From positions 1,798,001 through 1,862,000 of the forward strand of contig JAJUBI010000005.1 of the NCBI GenBank assembly GCA_022419385.1: a DNA stretch of 64,000 nucleotides, read 5' to 3'. Position 1 is the first letter of the stretch; every line of letters starts with the position of its first letter. The notes under the pieces were generated by a model. The model ran no database searches, had not been told where the DNA came from, and saw nothing but the letters and a program-made list of their open reading frames with translations. Positions 32,674-43,326 of this stretch are shown piece by piece. This DNA is from Paraconiothyrium sp. Pb-2020. Lineage: Eukaryota; Ascomycota; Dothideomycetes; Pleosporales; Didymosphaeriaceae. Position numbers and translations under genes: made by a program.

Positions 32674-33683
32674 CTACCACTCGATAGGCTTCTCATGCTG
32701 CCAGAATCCCCCTGTAGCCCCTTTTATATCCCCTAATGCTAGCAAAACCGGGGTCTGGGCGCCTTCGTCAGGCGACTTGGTTCCATTGCCCTTAGTCATG
32801 TCGGTGTTGACGTAGCCTGGACAGCACGCATTCACTACAATCTTGCTTCCTTTCTCGTCCTCAGCTCGAGCAAGTGCCTTGGTAGCGCCTATTAGCCCGG
32901 CCTTCGAAACAGCATACGCAGCACTTGGAAACCCCGCCTCCTTCTCTTTTCCAGCTTGCACGGCGGATGCAAAGTCTTTCATAATACTGGTGATATCGCT
33001 CTCCGAGTTGGCTGTGAGGAAACGGTTACGGACGTCGTCGGTGTACTTGTTGAGATGACCAGACATGCTTGCAACGTTTACGATACGGCCTGCTGGCTTC
33101 AAAAGCGGCAAGAACATGTGGCACGCCCTCATGGTATCGTAGTAGTTGCAGCTCAAAGTAGTTTGGACAACGTTCGCATCTACCCAGTTAGATAATCTCT
33201 CGTTACGTAGCGTAGATGAGACCTACCAAAGCCATTCAAAGCGATTCCAGCATTGTTGATGACGAAATCGATGCCATCCCCGTGCTCCTGCTTGAGGTAG
33301 GCTGCAAAAGATTCCACGCTCCTGCGGTCTGTTATATCTAATTGACGATACTTGATCTCAGACTCGCCTCCACCACTTTTCAGGACCCTGGCTTTCTGGA
33401 GCTGCACATCATTGTGTATGTCTCTCAGAGCAGCTTCACCTCGGCCCTGGTCGCGAGCAGTGAGGTAGATCAGGAAGGACCCGTTGTGCAAAGGAGACTT
33501 GGGATACTGCAGCGCTAACTGTCGGACTGTTCTAGGTCAGAGGGACAAGCCTTTGTGGCGTAAGGGGTGCATACCAATTGCAAGCCCAATACCCTATGTT
33601 CGGTTAGCCGCAGCCCCCACGTTTCGCAGGGCTGCACATACCTTGTTGGCACCGGTCACGACTCCTACGTGACTGTATGACAT
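32674..33683 (-). CDS. Carbonyl reductase (CBR1-like SDR), 288 aa
   Basis: Four exons: 33683-33642, 33593-33575, 33526-33227 and 33179-32674, with introns of 48, 48 and 47 nt; exon 2 is only 19 nt. The joins rebuild the CBR1 start SHVGVVTGANKGIGLAIVRQLA, with TGANKGIG cofactor motif and an Arg in LTARD for NADPH. INNAGIALNGF, the catalytic Ser (NVASMSG) and YAVSK follow, then CPGYVNTDM. CBR1-type enzymes are monomeric cytosolic NADPH-dependent reductases of quinones, ketones and aldehydes. The C-terminus (GGFWQHEKPIEW) is characteristic of this subfamily. Length is normal. Confidence 0.94.
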
Positions 33684-33957
33684 TTCTGCATGCGTTGCGG
33701 AAGTCTGAAGGGTCTATTATTGGTAGGGAGAGCATGTACGAGCAGTCCCACTATTGAAGATGTTCGACGAAACCAGACGTCATCGTTACTGCTTGTAGTA
33801 AGACACCACCACACTATATTAGTTGCTCCTGTCGGCTCCAGACCCACACTACACCCAATGCAACCGCGCCATCAAAGAGTCACCGCGATTTGATCACGCC
33901 AACAGTACATTTGCCGTAGCATTCGCTTCAACGACAGCGTGAATTGCTTCGAGTTTG

Positions 33958-34863
33958 TCAACGTTTCTTGATCAACTCTCCTACAACAAACGGCACCACA
34001 CTTTTCGGCTCCACATACTGCAGCTGGAAGCTCTCCCACTCACCCACCTCTCGCAAGAATTTACGCGTATGTCTCTGCATCTCGCATCCACCTAGGAAGA
34101 ATGACCATCTCAGAATACTATACACGGACTGCGTCACCCGTGCATCGATACAGCCTTCTGTCCGCCACGTGTTGACAACATGCTCGCAGATGATCATCCT
34201 ACCTCCAGGCTTCAGCAGCGCATACAACCCTTTGATAGTTTCCTCTAGATGAGGTACCCCACACAGCACTCTCAGACAACAAATCTCATCGAAGATACCG
34301 TCTCCAGGTGTCTCACTTGTGCTCAAAATCCCATTCCTATGCAAAGTAGGAATCAAACTCTCAGCTTCGCCGCCGCAGAGCAGCGCATGGTACTTCTCGC
34401 CAAAATCAGCTTCCTGTGCATTCTTGAGCAGTTCCTTATGTAAATCCGCAGCAGGTTCAACGCCATACATTGTAGTAATGCCCCCAGAATTGAATCGCTT
34501 AACAAGCTCGCCGGTACCCAGCCCAATGTCGAGCACCAACCCAGGGCATTCACGGACAAGGGAATTGAGGGGAGCAGGAATGTCTTGGGACATTCGGCGC
34601 CATTGTGCGTCCAGAGGTGGGCAAAATATCTGTAGCGAAGGTATGTAAGGTTGAAGAGGTTGAGTGGTTGGTGGTCCACGAAGATAGTTTCTAGATTGGT
34701 CATCATGAAATCTTACAAGGTGTCAGCGTGTTGTGCAGTCGACTAGATACTGCTGCAAAACGTTAGATTAGGACGCACGGTAGATTCCTATTGCAAGCAA
34801 CAGTGACGGCCACAATAGTCTTGAAAAAAGCAGTAGGTTCCGTAGCCCGGCCGTTAGAGGCAT
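33958..34863 (-). CDS. Class I SAM-dependent methyltransferase with apparent frameshift
   Basis: The catalytic part runs from about 34600 to 33958. It has the SAM motif VLDIGLGTGE, acidic post-strand-2 GVEPAADLH, the CLRVLCGVPH strand and the LKPGGRMIICEH motif, typical of fungal small-molecule methyltransferases. An upstream segment fits the same family in another frame: an ATG at 34863 opens a hydrophobic helix (LLLFSRLLWPSLLLAIG), a 67-nt intron 34778-34712 follows, then FNLTYLRYRYFAHLW. This segment runs out of phase with the catalytic part near 34593-34640, and no GT..AG pair can bridge the gap. Either the gene carries a 1-2 nt indel (or sequence error), or translation starts at the internal Met 34593 (211 aa). 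Confidence 0.75.
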
Positions 34864-35415
34864 CTTTTTAAATTGAACAGGCACCATACTTGAGAGGTGT
34901 CTTCCTGGAACGACACTCCGAACACGCGTTCAGTGTTCAAGCCAGAGATCAGAGATGAGGGACAGACAAATGTGAAGGGATTGGGTTGATGACAGTAGAG
35001 GTCATCTTCTGATCGGCTCATAATCCTTCTTTATACGAAGCTTGCTACACGTCTCCGAACACAGCTGGAGCTATGTAAGTGGGCGACTACGCAATAGTGT
35101 GGTCGGCGACATCAACCTTTATTGTTCAATCATCATACCCAAGCGACTTTACACTGTCTGTCCACAGCACGATGAGCGCGTAGACGTTCAGCCCACGCGT
35201 GCACCAAGCAAATGAATGCGCGGTAGCATGAGAGCACGAAAGGCAGGAACAGGCGAGGTGGTCATAGCATAGCTCTCTTAGGTGCCTCGGTTGGGTCGAC
35301 GACGCGCTACTGATTATGCAGTTGAGTTAAACAAAGACTCTTCAGACATCACAGCATATTGCAACTTGCATTTTGAAGTCGATCCAATCGTTAAGAAGCG
35401 GCTGCAATTAATACA
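34864..35415. other. Divergent intergenic region (methyltransferase / Ayr1-like SDR)
   Basis: About 550 bases, presumably holding both promoters. No specific element was identified. Confidence 0.5.
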
Positions 35416-36418
35416 ATGGCTGAGCAAAGGAAGCGTTATGCCCTCATCACAGGGTATGTCGGACCGTCCACCTAACGCGACCACTAAAGGCCAAAGCTCG
35501 TTCGACACGATTAGCTGATGACAACAGCTGCACACCAGGAGGCATAGGCCACTACCTCGCACTCGAATTCTCTGCAAAAGGTACATATGCGTCCCCGATC
35601 ACTGGACTGCCTTCCGCTCACCTTGTACCCCAGGCTTTCACGTTCTGGCCACCGTCCGCAACCCCTCCAAGTACGCCCCACCCAACGACAACATAACCTA
35701 CCTCCCACTGGAGCTCCCGCACGAGGACTCCATATCCTCCCTCCATGACCACGTCGCGTCCATCACTGGCGGGAGACTCGACGTCCTCTACAACAACGCC
35801 GGGCGCAACTACACCGTCGCAGCCACCGACATCGACATGCGCGAAGTGCAAGAGACCTTTGACACGAACGTCTTCTCCGTCATGAGGCTGTGCCAGATCT
35901 TCTCACCAATGCTGATCGAAGCAAAAGGAACGATCGTACAGACGGGCAGCTTGGCCGGCGTCATGCCCTACGTCTTCGCCAGCGTGTACGCGGCGTCGCA
36001 GGCAGCGTTGCACGCATACTCTGATACGTTACGTGTGGAGCTTGCGCCCCTGGGCGTAAGGGTAATTACGATAGTGACGGGCGGTGTGAAGTCGAACATT
36101 GCAAGGACGCACCGCGAATTGCCGCCTGGGAGCTACTATGTGCCGATCGCAGATCAATACGAGAAGAGGTTGACGTTGAGCCAGCAGATGGGTATGGATA
36201 CACAGCAATATGCGAGAAGTTGTGTGAGGCATACTGTTGGTGGGGAGAGCTGGTTTGGTGCCGTTACCAAGAGATGGGTGTGGGAGGGAAAGATGAGCTG
36301 GGTTGTGTGGTTTGGTTGGACTTACTTACCGCGAGGTGTTCTTGATTGGTACTTCAAGTCGAAGTTCCAGTTGGGAAGGTTAATGGGGACAGTTGGGCCG
36401 GATAAGAAGAGAGTTTGA
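35416..36418 (+). CDS. Ayr1-like SDR (1-acyl-DHAP reductase family) with catalytic Lys replaced by Gln, 291 aa
   Basis: Three exons: 35416-35453, 35528-35580 and 35634-36418, with introns of 74 and 53 nt. The joins give ALITGCTPGGIGHYLALEF and then GFHVLATVRNPSK, the cofactor site of Ayr1-type reductases, followed by LYNNAGRNY. The active-site helix reads VYAASQAALHAYSDTLR: Tyr149 is present, but the YxxxK Lys is Gln153 (codon CAG, one change from AAG). The Ser is in QTGSLAGV. A hydrophobic C-terminal segment (MSWVVWFGWTYLPRGVLDWYF) fits lipid-droplet or ER association as in Ayr1. Normal family members reduce 1-acyl-dihydroxyacetone phosphate or related ketones. Loss of Lys suggests altered or lost catalysis. 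Confidence 0.9.
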
Positions 36419-39210
36419 GATAAGATGACGGCAAGGAATGTGAAAGTGTGCTGCTCGATGTTGCGTTATGTTCTTTGAAGCCGCTTCAAGTAACTTGGAC
36501 GGCCCTAGAAGGAACACCTGAAAGATGCCTTTCGTTCAGATAATAAAGTGGCAGCTGTTACACAACGCAGGCGCAGCATCGCACATCTAATCGGATTCCG
36601 CCATGGCAGCTAAGAAAGCTCATACAAGGCAGTGGATAAAAGATCGGGCCAAGCCACAAAGCGTCTAAGTTGTCCGACGTCCTGCGCCACTTTGTTCTCT
36701 GCTAAGCATCAATCCGACGGGCATAAGTATGATGAGGAATATGATAAGAAAACAAGAAAACCCGAGGATGCGACCAACCCGGACATGGAAAGATGAATCA
36801 AGCCAAATTCTGGTCAAAGTTCGCTCAAGCATCGCAAGCAGATTAAGTCCTACAGAGGGATTAAATCTATCATACGGTGGGAGAGCGTCGCGCAGGAAAC
36901 GGTTGCGATGACATATTAGAAGCGAATGATCACTTTCACTGGACGGCAGCAATGTACGAGGTATATGCAAAGTGCATGCAAAGCGTCACTGGCCGCTTTC
37001 CTCCACAATATCTACAAGATCGCCATTGTGATTGTATATTCACGAGACCTGCAGTGCAGGACATATAGTGCCATTTTATAATGAAGTGGCAATTGTTCGA
37101 GCAAGTACCCATGATACTACATAGGTGGATACCTTGACGATCAAAGGTTTCGGCTTCTGCTGGTTGCGGAAGATAGGTGAGGCAATGCAACTTCAGAATT
37201 GTGCGCGCAGCTGACGCGACTAGTGATATAGACTCTGGGCCGCAACATGCCATTTGATATATTCGAGTGCATCTGCAGCTTGATACTGGCGTGCTTGTTG
37301 GAAATAATCGGTTGCTGTTTTGCCAATCGCAGCACAACGAATGTAAACAACGCATCCAGGCTCTTTTGAGCCGCATTTGACACAGTCCAGTGCGTTTCAG
37401 CAGATAAGCGTTCAGTACAGCACATTCAAGTCACTACTGGGTCGCTAGCAGCGCGTGCGGGCGCTGAAGGACAATCCAGGAGACTTTACGATGAGCCCCT
37501 TCCCACTTTATATCCTTCGACCGCAAAGCCGGATCCCGACGCAATTGACTGGTATAATGGCTAGTCGGGCGAACGTGGGGATGAGTTCGCGCCGTTCCAT
37601 GCCAGATGCTCGGCATACACCGCTTGACCTCGACCAGAATCAATTGGCTTGTTGGAAAGAAAATCTGGCAGTTGAACTCAAGGCCCCAGTTCTTACATTG
37701 TGAGGAATGCGTCACTGAAGGACAAGCACGCATGTCTCTGATATGCTTGAGGTCCAAAGAAACATTCGCGGGACATTTAAGTCGACGGCAGCCAAAGATT
37801 TCAGGGTGTGCGAGATCCTGTGTGGGTTCTTAAAGATTGCGAGCACTACGGAAGCAAGACGCACGAATATGCCCTTATGGAAAAGACGCTGCCCTCATTT
37901 TGCCTTAAAGTAAGGGGCGCAAACGATTTGCATACTTGCCTTGTGAATCGATCAAGATAACTCATTTGAACAGAACATCCAGATGCGACTCTCCGCGCAA
38001 ATTATCCCGGAATTGATTCTGTCTCAACATGATGAGAGCCAATTCCACACTTCAAAAAGGATTTCGAAGTCGGAGGTGGAACAAACAATATAGACGCGCT
38101 ACAAAATCAATTCCCATATACTTTACCTGATCTTCACCGTCCCCCAGAGTGCAAGCAATAGACTCTTCATCAATCACAATTATTGGATGCGAGCTTGGAC
38201 TACACAGGAGAGGCTACTGACCAGAACTCTTCATCCTTCTGGCTATTGATAGAGTGCTCCCGTGCCACGATCTGTTGTGGTCAACTTGCATCCCATGTTG
38301 GTTATCGGACTACACGGATTACAATGCATGGGAGCATTTCTTCCCCTCTAAGAATCGGGAAGCACAAAAGAAGATGCCAGTATCCTTACTAGATCACTTT
38401 CATATGCCAGAGAAATTAAGGCGTAGAACCTCGCTAGAAGGCTCTCGCTCTCGTCCTTTGAGAATACGGCCCCCCTATGACCGTGGACGATGATACCGGC
38501 TGGGAAGATCTTGCTACATAGTTCCCACGTGCAAATTGTGACCAAATTTGTCTAAGTTTTTCCGTCATCAAGGTTCTAACGGCTAATTTCCGCAACCTGC
38601 GGCGTCGGCAAGGGTTCGATGCTCGATCGACAGCCTTTGTGGGATTTGCCTGCATGACCTCATAGTCAGAGAATCCGTAGATATAGGCATTGAGCACAGG
38701 AGACTATTCTTCGCACAAGGAGCTCCTCGTGAGTCTAGGATGCCTGCAGCTTGATGATCTCCGATTAAATTACTCTTAGATCGCGTACGAATATGCGATC
38801 TAGGATGGCGCTTGCTTGTACAACCAACTGCAACCATTATAGCATGGCATGAGATGGTATAGGCGCAATGGGCGGTCTTTGTCCACCATAACAAAGTCTA
38901 TCTTTTCATGGAGCAAGATCGACAAAGGCTTTGCAATCATCTTTGAGCGCATTCATTCACTTGTAACTTCCCTCAGAAATACTGGGCGCCGACTTTTTCA
39001 TCTCCCAGTCTCGGACGAGAGATTTATCGCTAGCGATGATGCAGGATGGAAAGAAGGTTTGGAGTGAGTATTCATGCGTGACATGCGTTCGTTCTACCTG
39101 GTGAGTGCTTTGTCACTCTTGGCTCTCTTCCTTCCTCCTCTTAATACTTGTTCAATCGGGATTCCATCTTCTCAAACATTCGCAATGACCTTGCAACTGA
39201 GCCTAAAAAT
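36419..39210. other. Gene-poor 2.8 kb stretch
   Basis: No gene recognised on either strand. Frames up to 146 codons (36936-37376 minus) have shadow-like composition, and no transposon hallmark was seen. Confidence 0.5.
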
Positions 39211-40006
39211 TCACTTTACATAGAAGTCTACACAGCTCTCATACGTCTGCGAATTGCTGTTTGACCACCAATACCACTGCAGCGCACACTTTCCACCGGC
39301 ATCGCACGTCGAACCCAGAGTATTCGGAATGGTAATGTTGAAGTCGACTTGGATCCAGCGTCAGTCCACATGGGCGGTGGTCGAGCTTAGGAAACAAGAA
39401 CAGGAGCAGGCTTACCATCGTCCCCACCGCCGCTGATATCATCTGGCCAGACGCTCCAGGACTTGACTGGCGTACCAATCGCCTTGTTAACCTTCAAATC
39501 AATGACTGAGACATTCTACTGCACATTAGCGAACCTTCTACCCAATTTTCACCACTCACACCCTATGATTTCTTCCTCGCCCTTTGATCCAAAATTCGAT
39601 GGGGAAGGTATCACTGACAGCCCATCCCGGCTTATGCGCCGCGACCAAGTCTACAAAAAACGGCACTACCTGTCCCGCACTGTAACCCTGCACCCTCGCC
39701 GTATTATCCTCATACTGGTATCCGCGGCACAAATAAGCGTTGCATTTGTAGTCAGCGTCTGCATTTGCCATGGCGGACTCTATGGGGCCCGCGGGGTCAG
39801 AGTTGAGCTTCTTGGAAACAGCGGTGCCGCAGAGGGAGGTCTGTGCTGTACCGGACTAAGAAGGTAGAGTAAGCAATGGAACATTATGCATGCAGTCTGC
39901 GTAGTAATCAATACTTGCTTACGGTACGTGGGAGAGGTGTTTTGAGGACGCCGTGTGCCGTGGCAAGGACGGCCAGAGCTTTGATGAGGAGCGTGGTGGT
40001 CAACAT
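39211..40006 (-). CDS. AA16-like lytic polysaccharide monooxygenase (secreted), 185 aa
   Basis: Four exons: 40006-39923, 39855-39619, 39515-39416 and 39347-39211, with introns of 67, 103 and 68 nt. The signal peptide MLTTTLLIKALAVLATA ends before His18, the expected N-terminal copper ligand of the mature enzyme (HGVLKTPLPRT). The second brace His is His102 in AAHKPGWANVSVIDL, and Phe182 in SCVDFYV is at the axial position. YKCNAYLCRGYQYEDN, WSVWPDDI and the C-terminal QWYWWSN..QTYESCVDF match the AA16 pattern as I recall it. Such enzymes oxidatively cleave crystalline cellulose or related glycans. There is no CBM. The GTCAGT donor at 39618 is unusual; an in-frame alternative (GTGTGA) would add about 19 residues. 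Confidence 0.85.
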
Positions 40007-41946
40007 GGTAAAGTTTCCGGGGTCAGAACACACCACAAGTATATTCAAAAGTCATTTGTTCATTCATGCTATATATCGTTGGTGACATACTTCAAGTACT
40101 GGGGAGGTTGCGAGGGAGGATTGCGATTCATGTTCTTGTTCTTCGTGGTGTGTTTCTCCACCAACGATAAGAGCGCACACCGGCAAGAGTCATCTACTCA
40201 GCCTTGGCAAGGATCAACACACAGAACGATGTTCTTTTCGCCTATAGTGTATGTAATATAAAGCTGGAATATAATTGTTCCTCATGCCGTCTGCGCATGA
40301 TGACCAGATCGTCGAAAGGGCAGTTTAGTGGAGATACATTTGCTTGGCTAAGGAGATTCCGAGGGCCTTAACAGACATGGTTGAGTGACTGACAGTGCTC
40401 CTGCTCACAGTCCTTCTATAGGACGACTTCGACTGCGCACGAACCGATGCTCTCACCTCTACGGGACGGATTACGAGGACGTCAACCTACCATGCTATAG
40501 CAGCTCCAGTCTTTTCGGAGATTCTCGGTAACGGGGACTCCCAGATAAGGTAGAAGGACATGGTTGTGGGTCTTTGCATACGACAAAACAGCGCACAACG
40601 TCTTCGGAACAAGGTTCAATCGTCCTTGCGGGACGACCCGTCCTTTGTTATCGCGGGCTGGCTTGCGCCATGATGGGAAAGGATTCACATCGAATAGTCC
40701 AGTATTAGTGAACAACTGCACAATTCAATGCATGTTGCACGGCGACGTACAGCTGGGACCCCTTGACGTGCATTGAATTGCATGACCCCGCGACGAAATC
40801 GACCCAGTGTACCGGTTCCTCCGGTGTGGATACGCCTTCGTTGCGGAGGATCTTAGTATGAGAGGAGAATTACAGGGGCGGTACCCGACGTCCTCCATCC
40901 GCGAGCAAGGCATGTAGGTGACACGAGGCGCTTGACAACGTGTCGCGAGACAAGGCCAACAAGAGCGGTGTAGAAGGAGTCACTTGAAGGACGTACGTGA
41001 AACGGAACGACGCTGCAGCCGAAGAGAATGCCAGCATGCATTCGACGTGTTGAAGCGTCTGAAATGCATGCCATCGTGGGTGGGTTTAATCGGCAGTTTT
41101 TCAGTGCGAGGTTCTCAGACAAGAGACGACAGGGTCGATTGGACGGTTAGCCGAGCGAGCTGGAATGAATGGGCATCGTTCGGTGGTACAAACATGTCGT
41201 GTCGGTAATTGGCTCGAAGAGCTACTGCGGCCCATGATATCAGGGCTGTGGACATCTTTCGGCTAGATGTGAGCTGTAAGAGGATCGTAGAACTGGAACG
41301 CAATGCCTGTCTCCTGTTAGCGCACTTTCCGATGAAGATACGGCATATACGGCGATGCCGTCGTACCTGGACTGCATGACCAGGTCATTTCATTAACAGT
41401 TGCACTTCTACCTCTTTGGTCTGGCTGTACCTCTCTTCTTCATGCTCAATCGCCGCCGTACGGCCCATGATGTCACTAATACCGATGGGTCGTTGCGTGC
41501 GCATCCCTATGAACACCCCAACCACAACCATGACGAGGGAGACTGGCAGCGGAAGAAATGGCAATCATTCCCAACGGCAAGTTTGAAATACTGTGTGTTT
41601 TGTAGGCGCACCAGCCAATTGTAAAGGGGCGCTACTTTCAGAGGTTCGAGGCAAAACATGGGGTTTGCCAAGCACGACATGAAATGAACAACCGCCGCGC
41701 TGCTGCCTTGCCACCCCTTGTAAACACTCTCTTCGCCCTATCATACCCAAACCTCCATAGAACGACTCATCTTGCCCCTCGACCGCGCCTGTTCACAGCA
41801 CGATTGTTGACGCGGCCGCGAACCCCACAGGACCCACAAATAATCGCGCGAACGGTTAGGCCAGACCCTGTCACTCAACCGCACGACCGCATCATCCCAG
41901 CGAAGCCTGCTTGTCTCCTTCACGCAACCTCACACATAGCGACAAC
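40007..41946. other. Intergenic 1.9 kb, no gene recognised
   Basis: Minus-strand frames at 40482-40721, 40853-41122 and 41115-41303 are weakly protein-like but could not be joined into a gene. A 15-nt inverted repeat is listed separately. Confidence 0.45.
40721..40780. repeat. Inverted repeat, 15-nt arms, 30-nt loop
   Basis: CAATTCAATGCATGT (40721-40735) pairs with ACGTGCATTGAATTG (40766-40780) with one mismatch. It lies in a non-coding stretch. Confidence 0.6.
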
Positions 41947-42884
41947 ATGCGCCCGTCATCCACACTCTTCTTCGCTTTCGCGGCCTCGGCCATCGCGCAG
42001 GACCAGGTACCGCTGCTCGACAAGCTCAAGGGCTTCTTCAACCAAGCAACTGCCGCCATTTCGTCAGCAGTACCCGCCGCCCCTTCAGCACCCGTCAAGG
42101 CTGCATCTGGAAAGATCGCTGAGTCAATCCAGCATGAGCTGTCCCTGGAGAACTGGAAGGATGTGTTGACAGTAGATCCCACTGCAAGCGCACCGACGAC
42201 GCAGGACTGGCTGGTGTACATCACCGGTGGCAATGCGACGTGCTTTGGCCTGTGCGGAAACACCACCAAGGCCTGGAACGTACATCTCCCATCTCTTTTG
42301 AGTGTCTGATTTCAAACTTGCACATCTCTTCAAGAGCACGATGAACTACAATACTAACACTGTGACAGGCTTCCCTTCCTCTTCTGGCTGCCCAGCCCAA
42401 CGCACCCAAGTTCGCCGTTGTCGACTGCGATAAGGAGCAGATCCTTTGCAACTCGTGGTCCGTCGGTCCGCCGTCTTTGTACTACTTCCAGATTCCCAAG
42501 CCCCTGGCCGACCAGTCGGCTCCCGCAACCACCGTCCGCTTCCTGCCCCTGAACCGCACTTCCACCACGACCGAGACATTCAAAAAGCTTTTCGTCGATG
42601 GAGAGTACGAGAAGACCGCACCGTATGAGGGCTACTTCCACCCCTTTGACGGCGAAATTCAAAAGTACGGCCTCGCCATCCCACTTGCGTACTTCTTCTG
42701 GGGCTTTTCCAAGATGCCATCTTGGTTGCCTATGATCCTTATTTCCTTCATCAGCCGTTCCTTCATGTAAGTTCATCATCTTCCCGTTCCATTGGCCTAA
42801 ATGTACTGACGTGGTATCAGGGGTCGACGTGCTGGTCCGCAAGGTGGCCCGCAGCAGGGTGCCCGTCCTGCAGCCGCGCAATAG
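41947..42884 (+). CDS. ER thioredoxin-fold membrane protein, 264 aa
   Basis: Three exons: 41947-42279, 42369-42766 and 42821-42884, with introns of 89 and 54 nt. A signal peptide (MRPSSTLFFAFAASAIAQ) is followed by an Ala/Pro/Ser stretch. A thioredoxin-like segment begins WLVYITGG, with CFGLC (Cys99, Cys103) where a CxxC would sit. FAVVDCDKEQILC and the cis-Pro-like GPPSLYYFQIP follow. One hydrophobic helix (LAIPLAYFFWGF..PMILISFISRSFM) lies near the C-terminus, followed by a short Gly/Gln/Arg/Pro tail. NxT sites suggest a lumenal domain. It is probably an ER membrane protein with a thioredoxin fold and non-standard CxxxC. The family name is not known to me; a redox or client-binding role is inference. 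Confidence 0.8.
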
Positions 42885-43326
42885 AGCACCGTCCGTCAAA
42901 TTACCTTCGCTTGTTGAAGGTCGTTCGAGTTCTCACGCTGCCTCAGAAGACGCTGGGTCAAAGAAGGTTGGCTTCGATTTGTGCATGTAGGGTTAGATTC
43001 GCTAGGGCTTGGTTGGTTTCGGTAGTAACTTGTAATTAGCACGCCAGGGGGCGTGCTTCACGGCCACGGTACAGAGGGTTCTGGATGTAAGCGAAGAGTT
43101 TTGTCTGGCTCGCGAAAAGGGCGGGCTGTGGTTTATCTATGTGAACATACCAGTCACTTCGGCGTTTCAATATGAATCCTTGGAATGTGATCCCGAGTTC
43201 GAATGGAGTCGATGCTGGTCGCGACCAATCAGAGACGCGTATCTCGGCTGAATCCCGGCCCAAAATCTAAATCTCCCGTCGCGACGCATCACTCCAGAGC
43301 ACTCCTACCCAATTTAGCACACAACC
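42885..43326. other. Intergenic, no gene recognised
   Basis: 3' flank of the thioredoxin-fold gene and promoter of the mL61 gene. Nothing else was seen. Confidence 0.5.

Noticed and set aside
38348..38894. Overlapping minus-strand frames that might be a decayed gene
   Set aside because: No recognisable domain in any frame and no consistent splice path.
40482..41303. Series of minus-strand frames that might be exons of one gene
   Set aside because: Individually weak; no joins gave a continuous recognisable protein.
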